In this document: piece by piece, positions 25,264 to 36,407 of the stretch
How positions within the stretch are numbered: the stretch's first letter is position 1
Layout of the letters: every line of letters starts with the position of its first letter
DNA from: Labrys monachus
Lineage (GTDB): Bacteria; Pseudomonadota; Alphaproteobacteria; Rhizobiales; Labraceae
Length of the DNA: 64,000 nucleotides
NCBI RefSeq assembly: GCF_030814655.1
Contig: NZ_JAUSVK010000001.1
Location: forward strand, 5,463,001-5,527,000
Reading direction: 5' to 3'
Program-made: the position numbers and the translations under genes
The notes under the pieces: generated by a model
What the model saw: only the letters and a program-made list of their open reading frames with translations
What the model was told of the DNA's origin: nothing
Databases searched by the model: none

Positions 25264-26499
25264 CTACCACGCCACGTGCAGCGCCGTCAGCCCGTGGAAG
25301 TGATAGGTGTCGCCGTAGAGCGCCTCGCCGTCCAGGCGCAGAGCGGGCAGGCGCTCGAACAGGATCGGTAGGGCGACTTCGAGTTCGAGGCGCGCCAGCG
25401 GCGCCCCGACGCAGAAATGGATGCCGCCGCCGAAGCTGACATGAGGCGGCCGCTCGCGTTCCGGCCGGAACGCGTCCGGCTCCTCGAAACGCTGCGGGTC
25501 GCGATTGGCCGCGCCGAGCAGCAGGCCGATCTCCTCGCCCCTGCGGATCGTCACCGGACCGAGCGCGATGTCCTCCAGCGCGTAGCGGCGGAACATGTGC
25601 AGGGGCGGGTCGAAGCGCAGGATCTCCTCGACGGCGTTCTGCGTGTCGGCGAACGCATCCGCCGGCGCCAGCCCCGACTGCAGGACCGCCTTCACCCCGT
25701 TGCCGATGGTGTGGACGGTCGCCTCATGGCCGGCATTGAGCAGCAGGATGCAGGTGGAGATCAGTTCGTCCTCGCTCAGGCGGTCGCCCTGCGCCTCGGC
25801 GGCGATCAGATGGCTGACGAGATCGTCGCGCGGCGAGGCCCGCCTCCGCCCGACATAATCGCGCAGGAAGGCGCTGAAATCCCGCGCCGCCGCGACGGCC
25901 CGGTCCTCGCTCTCGCGCGTGCGGCTGAACTGGTACATCGCCACCATGCGATGCGACCAGTCGAGCAATTGCGGCGCCATCTCGGCGGGCACGCCGAGCA
26001 GCTCCGCGATCAGGATCACCGGGATGGGCGTCGCGAAGGCACCGATCAGCTCGGCCCGCCCCTGCCCTTCGAACCGGTCGATCCGGTCATGGGCCAGCGC
26101 CGCGATACGCGGGCGGAGCCGCTCGACCTGGCGGGTGACGAAGGCCCGGTTGACGAGGGTGCGCAGGCGCGTGTGGACGGGCGGCTCACGCTCCAGCATG
26201 GAATGGGCGTCCACGGCGTAGAAGGGCGCCAGATGCGCGGGGGGCTCGGGCCACCCGAGCTCGGCCCGCGTCGCCACGTGCAGGATCTCCCGGCCCAGCC
26301 GCTTGTCGCGGAAGAGATCGAAGACGAGGGCGTGGCTCGCCGCACACCAGCAGCCATAGTCCTGCCAGTGGAACAGCGGCGCGACCTCGCCGATCGCCCG
26401 ATAGGCCGGATAGGGATTCTGTACGAAATCCGGATCGCGCGGGTCGAGGCGGATCGTCGAGCGTGCGGCGTCGATCGTGAGGCTGGCGGGCAATGTCAT
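25264..26499 (-). CDS. cytochrome P450
   Basis: This 411-aa soluble bacterial P450 probably inserts oxygen into an unknown small molecule. The heme-ligand motif FGGGIHFCVGAPLARLE carries the axial Cys, at about residue 355. The I-helix oxygen-activation region is LLLNAGHEATVHTIGNG and the K-helix ExxR appears in VEEILRFDPPLHMFRR. Length and the lack of a membrane anchor fit class I enzymes using ferredoxin partners. No ferredoxin or reductase gene is nearby, so electron partners lie elsewhere. It is divergent from an aminotransferase with 188 bp between; a shared pathway is only a guess. Confidence 0.93.
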   Translation of the reverse strand: MTLPASLTIDAARSTIRLDPRDPDFVQNPYPAYRAIGEVAPLFHWQDYGCWCAASHALVFDLFRDKRLGREILHVATRAELGWPEPPAHLAPFYAVDAHSMLEREPPVHTRLRTLVNRAFVTRQVERLRPRIAALAHDRIDRFEGQGRAELIGAFATPIPVILIAELLGVPAEMAPQLLDWSHRMVAMYQFSRTRESEDRAVAAARDFSAFLRDYVGRRRASPRDDLVSHLIAAEAQGDRLSEDELISTCILLLNAGHEATVHTIGNGVKAVLQSGLAPADAFADTQNAVEEILRFDPPLHMFRRYALEDIALGPVTIRRGEEIGLLLGAANRDPQRFEEPDAFRPERERPPHVSFGGGIHFCVGAPLARLELEVALPILFERLPALRLDGEALYGDTYHFHGLTALHVAW

Positions 26500-26687
26500 G
26501 ACGGCAGGCCAATGGGTTTTACGATCCAGCGGAATCGCCGGATGGGCAAGGCGTGACGAAATAGGAAGCCGGAGTAAATGGCGTTACCGCGGCAACGGCG
26601 TCTGCCCCGGCATTTCCTTTCGGGCCGGCGCCCGCCGACCGCCCGAACGCTCTTGTCTTGCGCGCGGGGCGAGGGCATGACAGGCGC

Positions 26688-27866
26688 ATGCTCCAGTCCC
26701 CTCTCCCCACCATCAATCCGAATCTGGTCGACACGGCCACGCCGCCCATTCCGGAGGCGCAGGGCTGGGCGCGGGCCTATGATGGAGCGGCAGGTCCGCT
26801 CATCGACCTGTCGCAGGCGGTGCCCGGCTATCCGCCGCACGCCGACCTGCTGGAGCGCCTCGGCCGTAGCGCCGGCGAGGCGGCCACGGCGAGCTACGGC
26901 CCGATCCAGGGCGACACCGTCCTGCGCAAGGGCTATGCGGCCCATGTCGCCGCGCTCTACGGGGGCGATGTCGACTGGCGGGACGTCGCCATCACCACCG
27001 GCTGCAACCAGGCCTTCTTCATCGCCGCGATCGCCGTGGCCAAGGCCGGCGATTCCGTGCTGCTGCCGACCCCGTGGTACTTCAACCACAAGATGACGCT
27101 CGACATGCTCGGCATCGAGGCGCGGCCCCTGCCGAGCCCGGCCGACGGCGGCTTCGTCCCCGACGTCGACGCCGCCGCCAGCCTCATCGACGCGACGACG
27201 CGCGCCATCGTCCTCGTCTCGCCCAACAATCCGACCGGCGCGGTCTATCCGCCCCGCACGATCGAGGCCTTCGCGGAGCTGTGCCGCCGGCGCGGCCTCT
27301 TCCTCATCCTCGACGAGACCTATCGCGATTTCATCGCAGGGCGACCGCACGGACTCATCGCTTCAGGCGACTATCGCAACACCCTGATCTATCTCTATTC
27401 CTTCTCGAAGAGCTACTGCATCCCCGGCCATCGGCTCGGCGCTCTCCATGCTTCGCCCACCCTCTCGCCGGAGATCGGCAAGATCCTCGACACCCTGCAG
27501 ATCTGCGCGCCGCGCACCGCCCAGGCGCCGGTTGCCTGGGGCATCGAGGGCCTCGCCGCCTGGCGCGAGACCAACCGGCTCGAGATCGAACGCCGGGCCG
27601 AGGCCTTCCGGCAGGCCTTCGCCGGCGTAAACGGCTGGAAGATCGATGCGGTCGGCGCCTATTTCGCGTTCCTGCGGCATCCCTTTCCCGGGCAAAGGGC
27701 GGCGGACGTGGTCAGGGAGCTCGTCGCCCGCAGCGGCGTGCTGTGCCTGCCCGGTCCCTATTTCGGGCCCGGGCTCGAAGGCCATATGCGGGTCGCCTTC
27801 GCCAATGCCGACATCGCGGCGATCGGCGCGCTCCGGGAGCGCTTCATGCGGTTCAGCCCTTCGTGA
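26688..27866 (+). CDS. PLP-dependent aminotransferase, class I/II
   Basis: This 392-aa fold-type I aminotransferase contains TTGCNQAFFIAAIAVA, the PLP-phosphate loop region, VSPNNPTGAVY (substrate carboxylate binding), ILDETYRDF (Asp/Tyr contacting PLP), and SFSKSYCIPGHRLGALH with the Schiff-base lysine. The amino donor and acceptor cannot be told. The ATG at 26688 is used; an upstream TTG frame is unlikely. prmA follows 55 bp downstream on the same strand and may share the transcript. Confidence 0.85.
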   Translation: MLQSPLPTINPNLVDTATPPIPEAQGWARAYDGAAGPLIDLSQAVPGYPPHADLLERLGRSAGEAATASYGPIQGDTVLRKGYAAHVAALYGGDVDWRDVAITTGCNQAFFIAAIAVAKAGDSVLLPTPWYFNHKMTLDMLGIEARPLPSPADGGFVPDVDAAASLIDATTRAIVLVSPNNPTGAVYPPRTIEAFAELCRRRGLFLILDETYRDFIAGRPHGLIASGDYRNTLIYLYSFSKSYCIPGHRLGALHASPTLSPEIGKILDTLQICAPRTAQAPVAWGIEGLAAWRETNRLEIERRAEAFRQAFAGVNGWKIDAVGAYFAFLRHPFPGQRAADVVRELVARSGVLCLPGPYFGPGLEGHMRVAFANADIAAIGALRERFMRFSPS

Positions 27867-27921
27867 CCCAGGGAGGCTCAATTTTCATTGCCCTTCGCCG
27901 GCCGGCGCGATAGCCAAGCAC

Positions 27922-28839
27922 ATGCTCGAAGGTCTGCATCCCAACAATCCCACCCATGTCGCCCGCATCGTCACCGACGAGGCCCGGGCGCGCCGCATCG
28001 CCGATCTGCTCGGCGAGAGCTTCGATCCGACGGAGACCGCCATTGCGGCCTTCGAGCGCGAGGACGGCACGCCCCGCCCACCCTGGCTCGTCGAGGTCTA
28101 TTTCCGCTCCGACCCCGACAGGCAGGCGGTGGGCGACCTCATCGCCCTCGCAGCCGGGCCGGACGTCGAGGTCGCCTTCGACAGTTTCGGCGACAAGGAT
28201 TGGGTGGCGGCGTCGCTGGAAGGCCTTGCGCCGGTGCCGGCGGGGCGCTTCACCATCCATGGCAGCCATGACCGCGCCCGCGTGCCGGCCAACACCATCG
28301 CCATCGAGATCGAGGCGGCGCTCGCCTTCGGCACCGGGCACCACGGCACCACGCGCGGCTGCCTGCTCGCGCTCGACGCCCTGCTGAAGCGCAAGCGGCC
28401 GCAAAGGCCCCTCGACATCGGCACCGGCACCGGCGTGCTCGCGATCGCCGCGGCCCGTGCCCTCCACCGGCGCGTCCTCGCCTCCGACATCGACCCGGTC
28501 GCGATCGCCACCGCGCGCAACAATATCCGCTTCAACCGGGCCGGCGCCTTCGTGACGGCCATCGTCGCCCGCGGCACCACCGCCGGGCCGATCCAGGCCG
28601 GCAAGCCCTACGATCTCGTCTTCGCCAACATCCTTGTCGGGCCGCTCGTGCGCCTCGCCGCGCCCATGGCGAAGCTGCTGGCGCCGGGCGCGACGGTGAT
28701 CCTGTCCGGGCTCCTGCACGCCCATGCCAATGCCGCCCTCGCCGCCTATCGGGCACAGGGCCTGCATCTCGTCCGCCGCATCCCTCTCGACGAATGGACC
28801 ACGCTGGTCCTCGCCAACGGAAGGGACAAGCCGAGATGA
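27922..28839 (+). CDS. prmA: ribosomal protein L11 methyltransferase
   Basis: This 305-aa SAM-dependent enzyme methylates ribosomal protein L11. The catalytic domain shows the SAM motif LDIGTGTGVLAIAAARAL, the acidic post-motif ASDIDPVAIATARNN, and the NILVGPLVRLAAPM block that is the PrmA signature. Before it lie AFGTGHHGTTRGCLLALDALL and the N-terminal L11-binding domain. The ATG at 27922 fits the family N-terminus (MLEGLHPNNP), though its ribosome site is weak. It is a widespread housekeeping gene, not essential in the model species. Confidence 0.92.
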   Translation: MLEGLHPNNPTHVARIVTDEARARRIADLLGESFDPTETAIAAFEREDGTPRPPWLVEVYFRSDPDRQAVGDLIALAAGPDVEVAFDSFGDKDWVAASLEGLAPVPAGRFTIHGSHDRARVPANTIAIEIEAALAFGTGHHGTTRGCLLALDALLKRKRPQRPLDIGTGTGVLAIAAARALHRRVLASDIDPVAIATARNNIRFNRAGAFVTAIVARGTTAGPIQAGKPYDLVFANILVGPLVRLAAPMAKLLAPGATVILSGLLHAHANAALAAYRAQGLHLVRRIPLDEWTTLVLANGRDKPR

Positions 28840-28935
28840 TCCGGGTGCCGGGGACGGCATGTCCCCGGCCGCCCTCGAAGACGCCAGACTGCGATGAAGA
28901 TGCGGACGGGGATGTCCGCGCTGCCGGGGCATGAG

Positions 28936-30750
28936 ATGACCACATTCCAATCCTTCGACGAGATCTCCCAACCCGCGCTCGGCCCGGCCCGCGTCAAGGC
29001 CCTTCGCGAGAAGCTGGCCGAGCGAGGGCTCGACGGCTTCGTGGTGCCCCGTTCGGACGAGCACCAGAACGAGTATTGCCCGCCATCCGAAGAGCGCCTG
29101 GCGTGGCTGACCGGCTTTGCCGGCTCGGCGGGAATCGCCATCGTGCTCGCTGCCGAAGCGGCGATCTTCGTGGACGGCCGCTACACCGTGCAGGTCCGCG
29201 AACAGGTGGATACCGGCACGTTCACGCCGCGTCATCTCGTCGAGGAACCGCCCGAGCGCTGGCTGGAGCGGACCCTCGCGCCCGGCGCCCGCCTCGGCTA
29301 CGATCCGCGCCTGCAATCGATCAACGAGGTCGAGCGGCTTCGCGCCGCCTGCGAAAAGGCGGGGGCCGCGCTGGTCCCCGTGGAGGACAATCCGGTCGAT
29401 GCCATCTGGGCCGACCGGCCCGCGCCGCCTCTCGCCTCCATCGTCCTGCACGACGTTTCCCTGGCCGGCGAAAGCAGCGGATCGAAGATCGAGCGGCTGC
29501 AGGCAAAGCTCGCCGAGCAGAAGATCGACGCCGTCTTCACCAATGACGCGCATGCCTGCGCCTGGCTGTTCAACATCCGGGGCGGGGACGTCTCGCATAC
29601 GCCGCTGCCGCTGTCCTATGCACTGGTCCCGGCCAGCGGCGAGCCGACGCTGTTCGTCGACGGCCGCAAATTGTCCAACGCGGTGCGCGACAATCTCTCC
29701 CATCACATGGCGATCGCCGAACCGGGCCGGATGGAGGCGGTGCTCGCCGCCGAGGTGAAGGGCAAGACGGTCCGGCTCGATCCTACGATGGTGGTCGAAC
29801 GCTTCGCCACGCTCGTCGAGCGGGCCGGCGGCAAGGTGCAGAAGGGCAGCGACCCGATCGCGCTGATGCGGGCGGTCAAGAACGAGGCCGAGCAGGCGGG
29901 TGCGCGTGCCGCCCATATCCGGGACGGCGCCGCCTTCGTCAGCTTCCTGGCCTGGTTCGACCGGACGGCGCCCGAAGGGACGGAGACCGAGATTTCGACG
30001 GCGGAGGCGCTGGAGCATGCCCGCAGCGAGACCGGTGTCCTGAAGGACCTCTCCTTTCCGACCATCTCCGCAGCCGGCCCCAACGCCGCCATTCCGCATT
30101 ATCGCGTCAGCCGCGCCTCCAACCGGCCGGTCACGCCGGGCCTGTTCCTGATCGATTCGGGCGCCCAATATGTCGACGGCACCACCGACATCACCCGCAC
30201 GATCGCCGTCGGCGACGTGACGCCCCTGATGCGGGACCGCTATACGAGAGTTCTCAAGGGTCACATCGCCATCGCGCAGGTCCGCTTTCCTAAAGGCGCG
30301 TCCGGCTCGCAGCTCGACAGCTTCGCCCGCGCCGCGCTGTGGGAGGTCGGGACGGATTTCGACCACGGCACCGGCCACGGCGTCGGCTCCTACCTGTCGG
30401 TGCATGAGGGCCCGCAGCGGATCTCCAAGCTCGGCACCACGCCGCTCGAGCCCGGCATGATCCTCTCCAACGAGCCGGGCTACTACCGGGCCGGCGAGTT
30501 CGGCATCCGCATCGAGAACCTGGTGTTGGTGGAAGCGGTCGAGATCGAGGGCGCCGAGCGCCCGATGCAGGGCTTCGAAACGCTGACGCTGGCCCCCATC
30601 GACACCCGGCCGATCGACGTCGGTCTTTTGACCCGATCGGAGATCGACTGGCTCGATGCCTATCACCGGCGCGTTCGCGAGGTGCTCTCTCCTCTCGTCG
30701 AACCGGACGAACGGGACTGGCTGGAACGGGCGACCGCTCCGATCGGGTGA
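28936..30750 (+). CDS. pepP: Xaa-Pro aminopeptidase (aminopeptidase P family)
   Basis: This about 604-aa metalloprotease removes N-terminal residues followed by proline. It has the long three-domain form (two creatinase-like N-terminal domains, then a pita-bread catalytic domain). The dinuclear metal ligands are visible: LIDSGAQYVDGTTDITR (two Asp), HGTGHGVG (His), LSNEPGYY (Glu) and RIENLVLV (Glu). The start is uncertain among ATGs at 28894, 28912 and 28936; I use 28936 because it begins the family-like TTFQSFDEIS. It lies in a loose plus-strand series with prmA and TspO. Confidence 0.9.
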   Translation: MTTFQSFDEISQPALGPARVKALREKLAERGLDGFVVPRSDEHQNEYCPPSEERLAWLTGFAGSAGIAIVLAAEAAIFVDGRYTVQVREQVDTGTFTPRHLVEEPPERWLERTLAPGARLGYDPRLQSINEVERLRAACEKAGAALVPVEDNPVDAIWADRPAPPLASIVLHDVSLAGESSGSKIERLQAKLAEQKIDAVFTNDAHACAWLFNIRGGDVSHTPLPLSYALVPASGEPTLFVDGRKLSNAVRDNLSHHMAIAEPGRMEAVLAAEVKGKTVRLDPTMVVERFATLVERAGGKVQKGSDPIALMRAVKNEAEQAGARAAHIRDGAAFVSFLAWFDRTAPEGTETEISTAEALEHARSETGVLKDLSFPTISAAGPNAAIPHYRVSRASNRPVTPGLFLIDSGAQYVDGTTDITRTIAVGDVTPLMRDRYTRVLKGHIAIAQVRFPKGASGSQLDSFARAALWEVGTDFDHGTGHGVGSYLSVHEGPQRISKLGTTPLEPGMILSNEPGYYRAGEFGIRIENLVLVEAVEIEGAERPMQGFETLTLAPIDTRPIDVGLLTRSEIDWLDAYHRRVREVLSPLVEPDERDWLERATAPIG

Positions 30751-30806
30751 AACCGCGGCCCTGTCAGAGCGTTGCAACGAAGATACGATTCGGAGGTTCA
30801 ACGGAC

Positions 30807-31292
30807 ATGACGGCACGGGACTGGTTTCGCGCCTTGGTCTGCGTCCTGCTTTGCCTGGGTATCGCCCTGATCGGATCCTACGCGACGGTCAGCGAGATCC
30901 CGGTCTGGTACGCCAAGCTCACCAAGCCGATATGGACGCCGCCGAACGGCGTCTTTCCGATCGCCTGGACGCTTCTCTACGTGATGATCGCCGCCTCGCT
31001 CTGGCTGTTGTGGAGCCGCACGCCGCCATCGCCGAGGCGCAGCCTCGTGCTCGCGCTCTTCCTGGTCCAGCTCGCTCTCAACGCCGCATGGTCGCCCGTG
31101 TTCTTCGGCGGCCACGCGATCATGACCGGTCTGGTGGTGATCGCCGCGCTCGCCGTCGTGCTCGCCTTCACCGTCCGCAAGGCGTTCGCGCTCAATCGCG
31201 CGGCAGCCTGGCTGCTGGTGCCCTATCTCCTCTGGGTCTGCTATGCCCTGTCGCTCAACGCGGGCATCGCCATCCTCAATCCCACGTCCTGA
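30807..31292 (+). CDS. tspO: TspO/MBR family tryptophan-rich sensory protein
   Basis: This 161-aa membrane protein has five hydrophobic helices and the family pattern WYAKLTKPIWTPPNGVFPIAWTLLYVMIA. It continues with LALFLVQLALNAAWSPVFFG and a closing YLLWVCYALSLNAGI. TspO binds porphyrins and in photosynthetic alphaproteobacteria affects tetrapyrrole flow. GGAGG lies 10 nt upstream of the ATG at 30807. A small inverted repeat (TGCCGGTC/GACCGGCA, 31334-31353) sits in the gap before the convergent ligA and may help terminate. Confidence 0.88.
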   Translation: MTARDWFRALVCVLLCLGIALIGSYATVSEIPVWYAKLTKPIWTPPNGVFPIAWTLLYVMIAASLWLLWSRTPPSPRRSLVLALFLVQLALNAAWSPVFFGGHAIMTGLVVIAALAVVLAFTVRKAFALNRAAAWLLVPYLLWVCYALSLNAGIAILNPTS

Positions 31293-31358
31293 CTACCGCC
31301 CCCGCCCCCTATCCCAGGCCCCGTCGCGCGACATGCCGGTCAGGGGACCGGCACACCG

Positions 31359-33512
<2,154 letters not shown>

Positions 33513-33568
33513 TTAGCACAGCTTGGGCATCGAGGGCAGCAGAGCCGGCGCGAAAGCCGGCATGTCCG

Positions 33569-35236
33569 CTACTTCGCCATATGCAGGAGGCGATCGGCCG
33601 CCGCCCTGGCCTCGTCGGTGACATGGGCGCCGGCGAGCATGCGGGCAATCTCCTCGCGTCGCCGCGCGGCATCGAGCGCGACCACGCGCGTCGCCACCAG
33701 TTCCTTCCCCTGCGCCTCCTTGGCGATGAGGAAATGGGTGGAAGCGCGGGCCGCGACCTGCGGCGCATGGGTGACGTTGATGACCTGCACCCGCGCGGCA
33801 AGGCGCGCGAGCCGCTGGCCGATGGCGTCCGCCACGGCGCCGCCGACGCCCGAATCGATCTCGTCGAAGACCAGCGTCGGCGCCGAGCCGCGATCGGCCA
33901 GGGCGACCTTCAGGGCCAGCATGAAACGGGAGAGTTCGCCGCCGGACGCCACCTTCATCATCGGGCCCGGCCGCGTCCCGGGATTGGTCTGCACCCAGAA
34001 TTCCACCCGGTCGAACCCGTCCGGCGAAGCCAGCGTGCCGTCGCTCTGCACATTGGCGTTGAAGCGCGCCCGGTCCAGCTTGAGCGGCGCAAGCTCCGCA
34101 TTGACCGCCTTGTCGAGATGGGCAGCCGTGGCCCGCCTCTTCTCCGACAATTTCGCCGCCTGCCCCTCATAGGCCTGCCTCGCCGCGCGATCGGCCAGTT
34201 CCAGCGCTTCCAGATGTCCCTCGCCTTCGTCCAAGGCGGTGAGTTCGGCGGCATGGCGCTGGCCCAGCAGCGGAAGGCCTTCGACGGGCACGTCATATTT
34301 GCGGCTCGCGGCCCGCAGGGCGAACAGCCGTTCCTCGAGCCGCTCGAGTTCGGCCGGATCGAAATCCGCTTCGTCCAGCGCCGACTGCAGGGCGATGCGC
34401 GCCTCCTCGAGGGCGTTGAGAGCCTGGTCGAGCGCCGCGATCGCCGGCTCGACCAGACGGGGCGCCTGGGCTCCCCGACGCTCCAGGCGCCGGATGATGG
34501 CCGCGAGCGCCGGCCCCGGCGAACCTTGGCCGCCGACGCCGTCATGGGCCTCCTTGAGGTCGACGGCGATCTTCTCGGCCTGCATCATCTGGGCGCGGCG
34601 CGCCGCCAACGCCTCTTCCTCTCCGGGCTGCACATCGAGCTTGGTGATCTCGTCCACGGCGTGGCGCAGCCAGTCCCCCTCCGCGCGCGCCTTCTCCATG
34701 CGGGCCCGGTGCTGGGCAAGAGCCTGCGTGGCCTTGCGCCAGGCGGCATGTCTGCCGGCGACGTCGGCAGCGAGCTTCTCCAGCCCGCCGAACGCATCGA
34801 GCAAGGCCCGGTGGGAGGCCGGATCGGTCAGCGCGCGGTCATCGTGCTGGCCGTGGATCTCCACCAGCGCCGCGCCGGCGGCGCGCAGCACCTGCACGCT
34901 CACCGGCTGGTCGTTGACGAAAGCCCGTGTCCGCCCGTCCGCCATCTGCACGCGGCGCAGGATCAGATCGCCGTCGTCCGAGATATCGTTGGACCGCAGC
35001 ACGGCGCGGGCCGGATGGTCGGCCGGGATGTCGAACACCGCCGTCACCTGGCCCTGGGCGATGCCGTGGCGCACCAGTCCGCCGTCGCCCCGCCCACCGA
35101 GGGCAAGCGAGAAGGCGTCGAGCAGGATCGACTTCCCGGCGCCGGTCTCGCCGGTCAGCACGGACAGGCCGGGCACGAATTCGAGATCGAGCCGGTCGAT
35201 CAGGACGATATCGCGGATGGCCAATTGCACGAGCAT
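33569..35236 (-). CDS. recN: DNA repair protein RecN
   Basis: This 555-aa SMC-like ATPase aids double-strand break repair. Walker A is GETGAGKSILLDAFSLALGG near the N-terminus. The central part is a long coiled coil, rich in Glu, Ala and Arg. The ABC signature is VASGGELSRFMLALKVAL, Walker B VFDEIDSGVGG, and the C-terminal H-loop region INVTHAPQVAARA. The start at MLVQLAIRDIVLID (35236) matches the family, and the upstream extension of the frame is not credible. It is read in the same direction as ligA and bamD. Confidence 0.96.
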   Translation of the reverse strand: MLVQLAIRDIVLIDRLDLEFVPGLSVLTGETGAGKSILLDAFSLALGGRGDGGLVRHGIAQGQVTAVFDIPADHPARAVLRSNDISDDGDLILRRVQMADGRTRAFVNDQPVSVQVLRAAGAALVEIHGQHDDRALTDPASHRALLDAFGGLEKLAADVAGRHAAWRKATQALAQHRARMEKARAEGDWLRHAVDEITKLDVQPGEEEALAARRAQMMQAEKIAVDLKEAHDGVGGQGSPGPALAAIIRRLERRGAQAPRLVEPAIAALDQALNALEEARIALQSALDEADFDPAELERLEERLFALRAASRKYDVPVEGLPLLGQRHAAELTALDEGEGHLEALELADRAARQAYEGQAAKLSEKRRATAAHLDKAVNAELAPLKLDRARFNANVQSDGTLASPDGFDRVEFWVQTNPGTRPGPMMKVASGGELSRFMLALKVALADRGSAPTLVFDEIDSGVGGAVADAIGQRLARLAARVQVINVTHAPQVAARASTHFLIAKEAQGKELVATRVVALDAARRREEIARMLAGAHVTDEARAAADRLLHMAK

Positions 35237-35292
35237 GGTGACTCTATATCGCTCCCGTCGATGCCCCGCATGCCAAAAGAGCAACCGCAGAC

Positions 35293-35318
35293 AAAAAAGG
35301 CCGATCTTTCGACCGGCC
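35293..35318 (-). terminator. terminator after bamD
   Basis: In the minus direction GGCCG and CGGCC form a short stem around a 10-nt loop, followed directly by TTTTTT. It lies 33 bp past the bamD stop and before recN. Confidence 0.65.
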
Positions 35319-35351
35319 TCTTCGAACCACCAGGGAAGCCGCGCTCCCGCC

Positions 35352-36221
35352 TCAATCCATCGAGATCGCCGAGTGGAACGTGCGGCTCAGCCAGGATTCG
35401 GTATCCTCGCGCGGCTCCAGGCCGTTCGACTTCACCAGCGTGTAGGTGTCCTTGTACCACTGGCTGTCCGGATAATTGTGTCCAAGGATGGCGGCAGCCG
35501 TCTGGGCGTCGCTCGTCAGGCCGAGGGCCAGATAACATTCGGCCAGGCGGCTCAGCGCCTCCTCGATCTGCCGCGTCTGCTGATACTGCGCGACCACGAT
35601 CTTGTAGCGGTTCACCGCAGCGACATAATTCTGCTGACCCTGGTAGTAACGCCCGATATCCATTTCCTTGCCGGCGAGCTGATCCTTGGTCACCTGGATC
35701 TTGAAGCGCGCATCGTCGGCATATTCGGATTTCGGCCAGTTGGTCACGACGACCTGGAAGGCCTGCAGGGCTTTGACCGTGCGATCCTGATCGCGCGTGA
35801 TGTCCGGAATCTGCTTGTACTGCGAATTGGCATAGAGATAAGCGGCGTAGGCTGCATCCGGACTCTTCGGATAAAGCGTCACGTAACGCTGGGAGGCCGT
35901 GATCGCATCATCATAGTTGCCGGCGGAATAATTCGCATAGGCCGACATAAGAATGGCCTTCTGCTGCCATTCGGTCTGCGGATATTGCTTGTCCAACGCA
36001 TCGAAACGCTTGGCCGCCTTGGTATAATCCTGGTTCTTCAGGAAGACGAGGCCTTGATTGTAAAGAAGGTCGGCTGGATCCGTCGCCTGGGTCTTGTAGA
36101 CCGGGTCGTCATCCCACCAACCGCAGGCACCGAGCGGCGCCGCCATCATGGCAACGGCCACGGCGCGAATCGTGAACCGCATCGCGAGAGAGCGGGAAGA
36201 CGAGAGGGAACGCAGCGGCAT
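35352..36221 (-). CDS. bamD: outer membrane assembly lipoprotein BamD
   Basis: This 289-aa lipoprotein belongs to the BAM complex that inserts beta-barrel proteins. A lipoprotein signal ends at PLGACGWW (lipobox LGAC), about residue 34, and five TPR-like helix pairs follow (LLYNQGLVFLKNQDYTKAAKRFDALDKQYP and repeats such as YVTLYPKSPDAAYAAYLYA). The length matches the family. Starts at 36221 or the later 36182 (MRFTIRAVA) are both possible; the latter gives a more usual lipoprotein signal length. The arrangement lpxC then bamD then recN is common in rhizobia. Confidence 0.93.
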   Translation of the reverse strand: MPLRSLSSSRSLAMRFTIRAVAVAMMAAPLGACGWWDDDPVYKTQATDPADLLYNQGLVFLKNQDYTKAAKRFDALDKQYPQTEWQQKAILMSAYANYSAGNYDDAITASQRYVTLYPKSPDAAYAAYLYANSQYKQIPDITRDQDRTVKALQAFQVVVTNWPKSEYADDARFKIQVTKDQLAGKEMDIGRYYQGQQNYVAAVNRYKIVVAQYQQTRQIEEALSRLAECYLALGLTSDAQTAAAILGHNYPDSQWYKDTYTLVKSNGLEPREDTESWLSRTFHSAISMD

Positions 36222-36407
36222 CACTCAGACCTCTATTTCGACGGCAGGCGGCGGCGACCTGCTCCGGCACCCGGGCACAACCCAGCGTCGAACCAAAGCC
36301 GGCCCAAATCCAGGCGCTCTTGTACCCGATCCCCGGGCCAAGCGCCACCGCCTCGGCACGTTTGTACAAAGCTTTGCAAATACAATGTCGACGACGGACC
36401 GCAGCGT

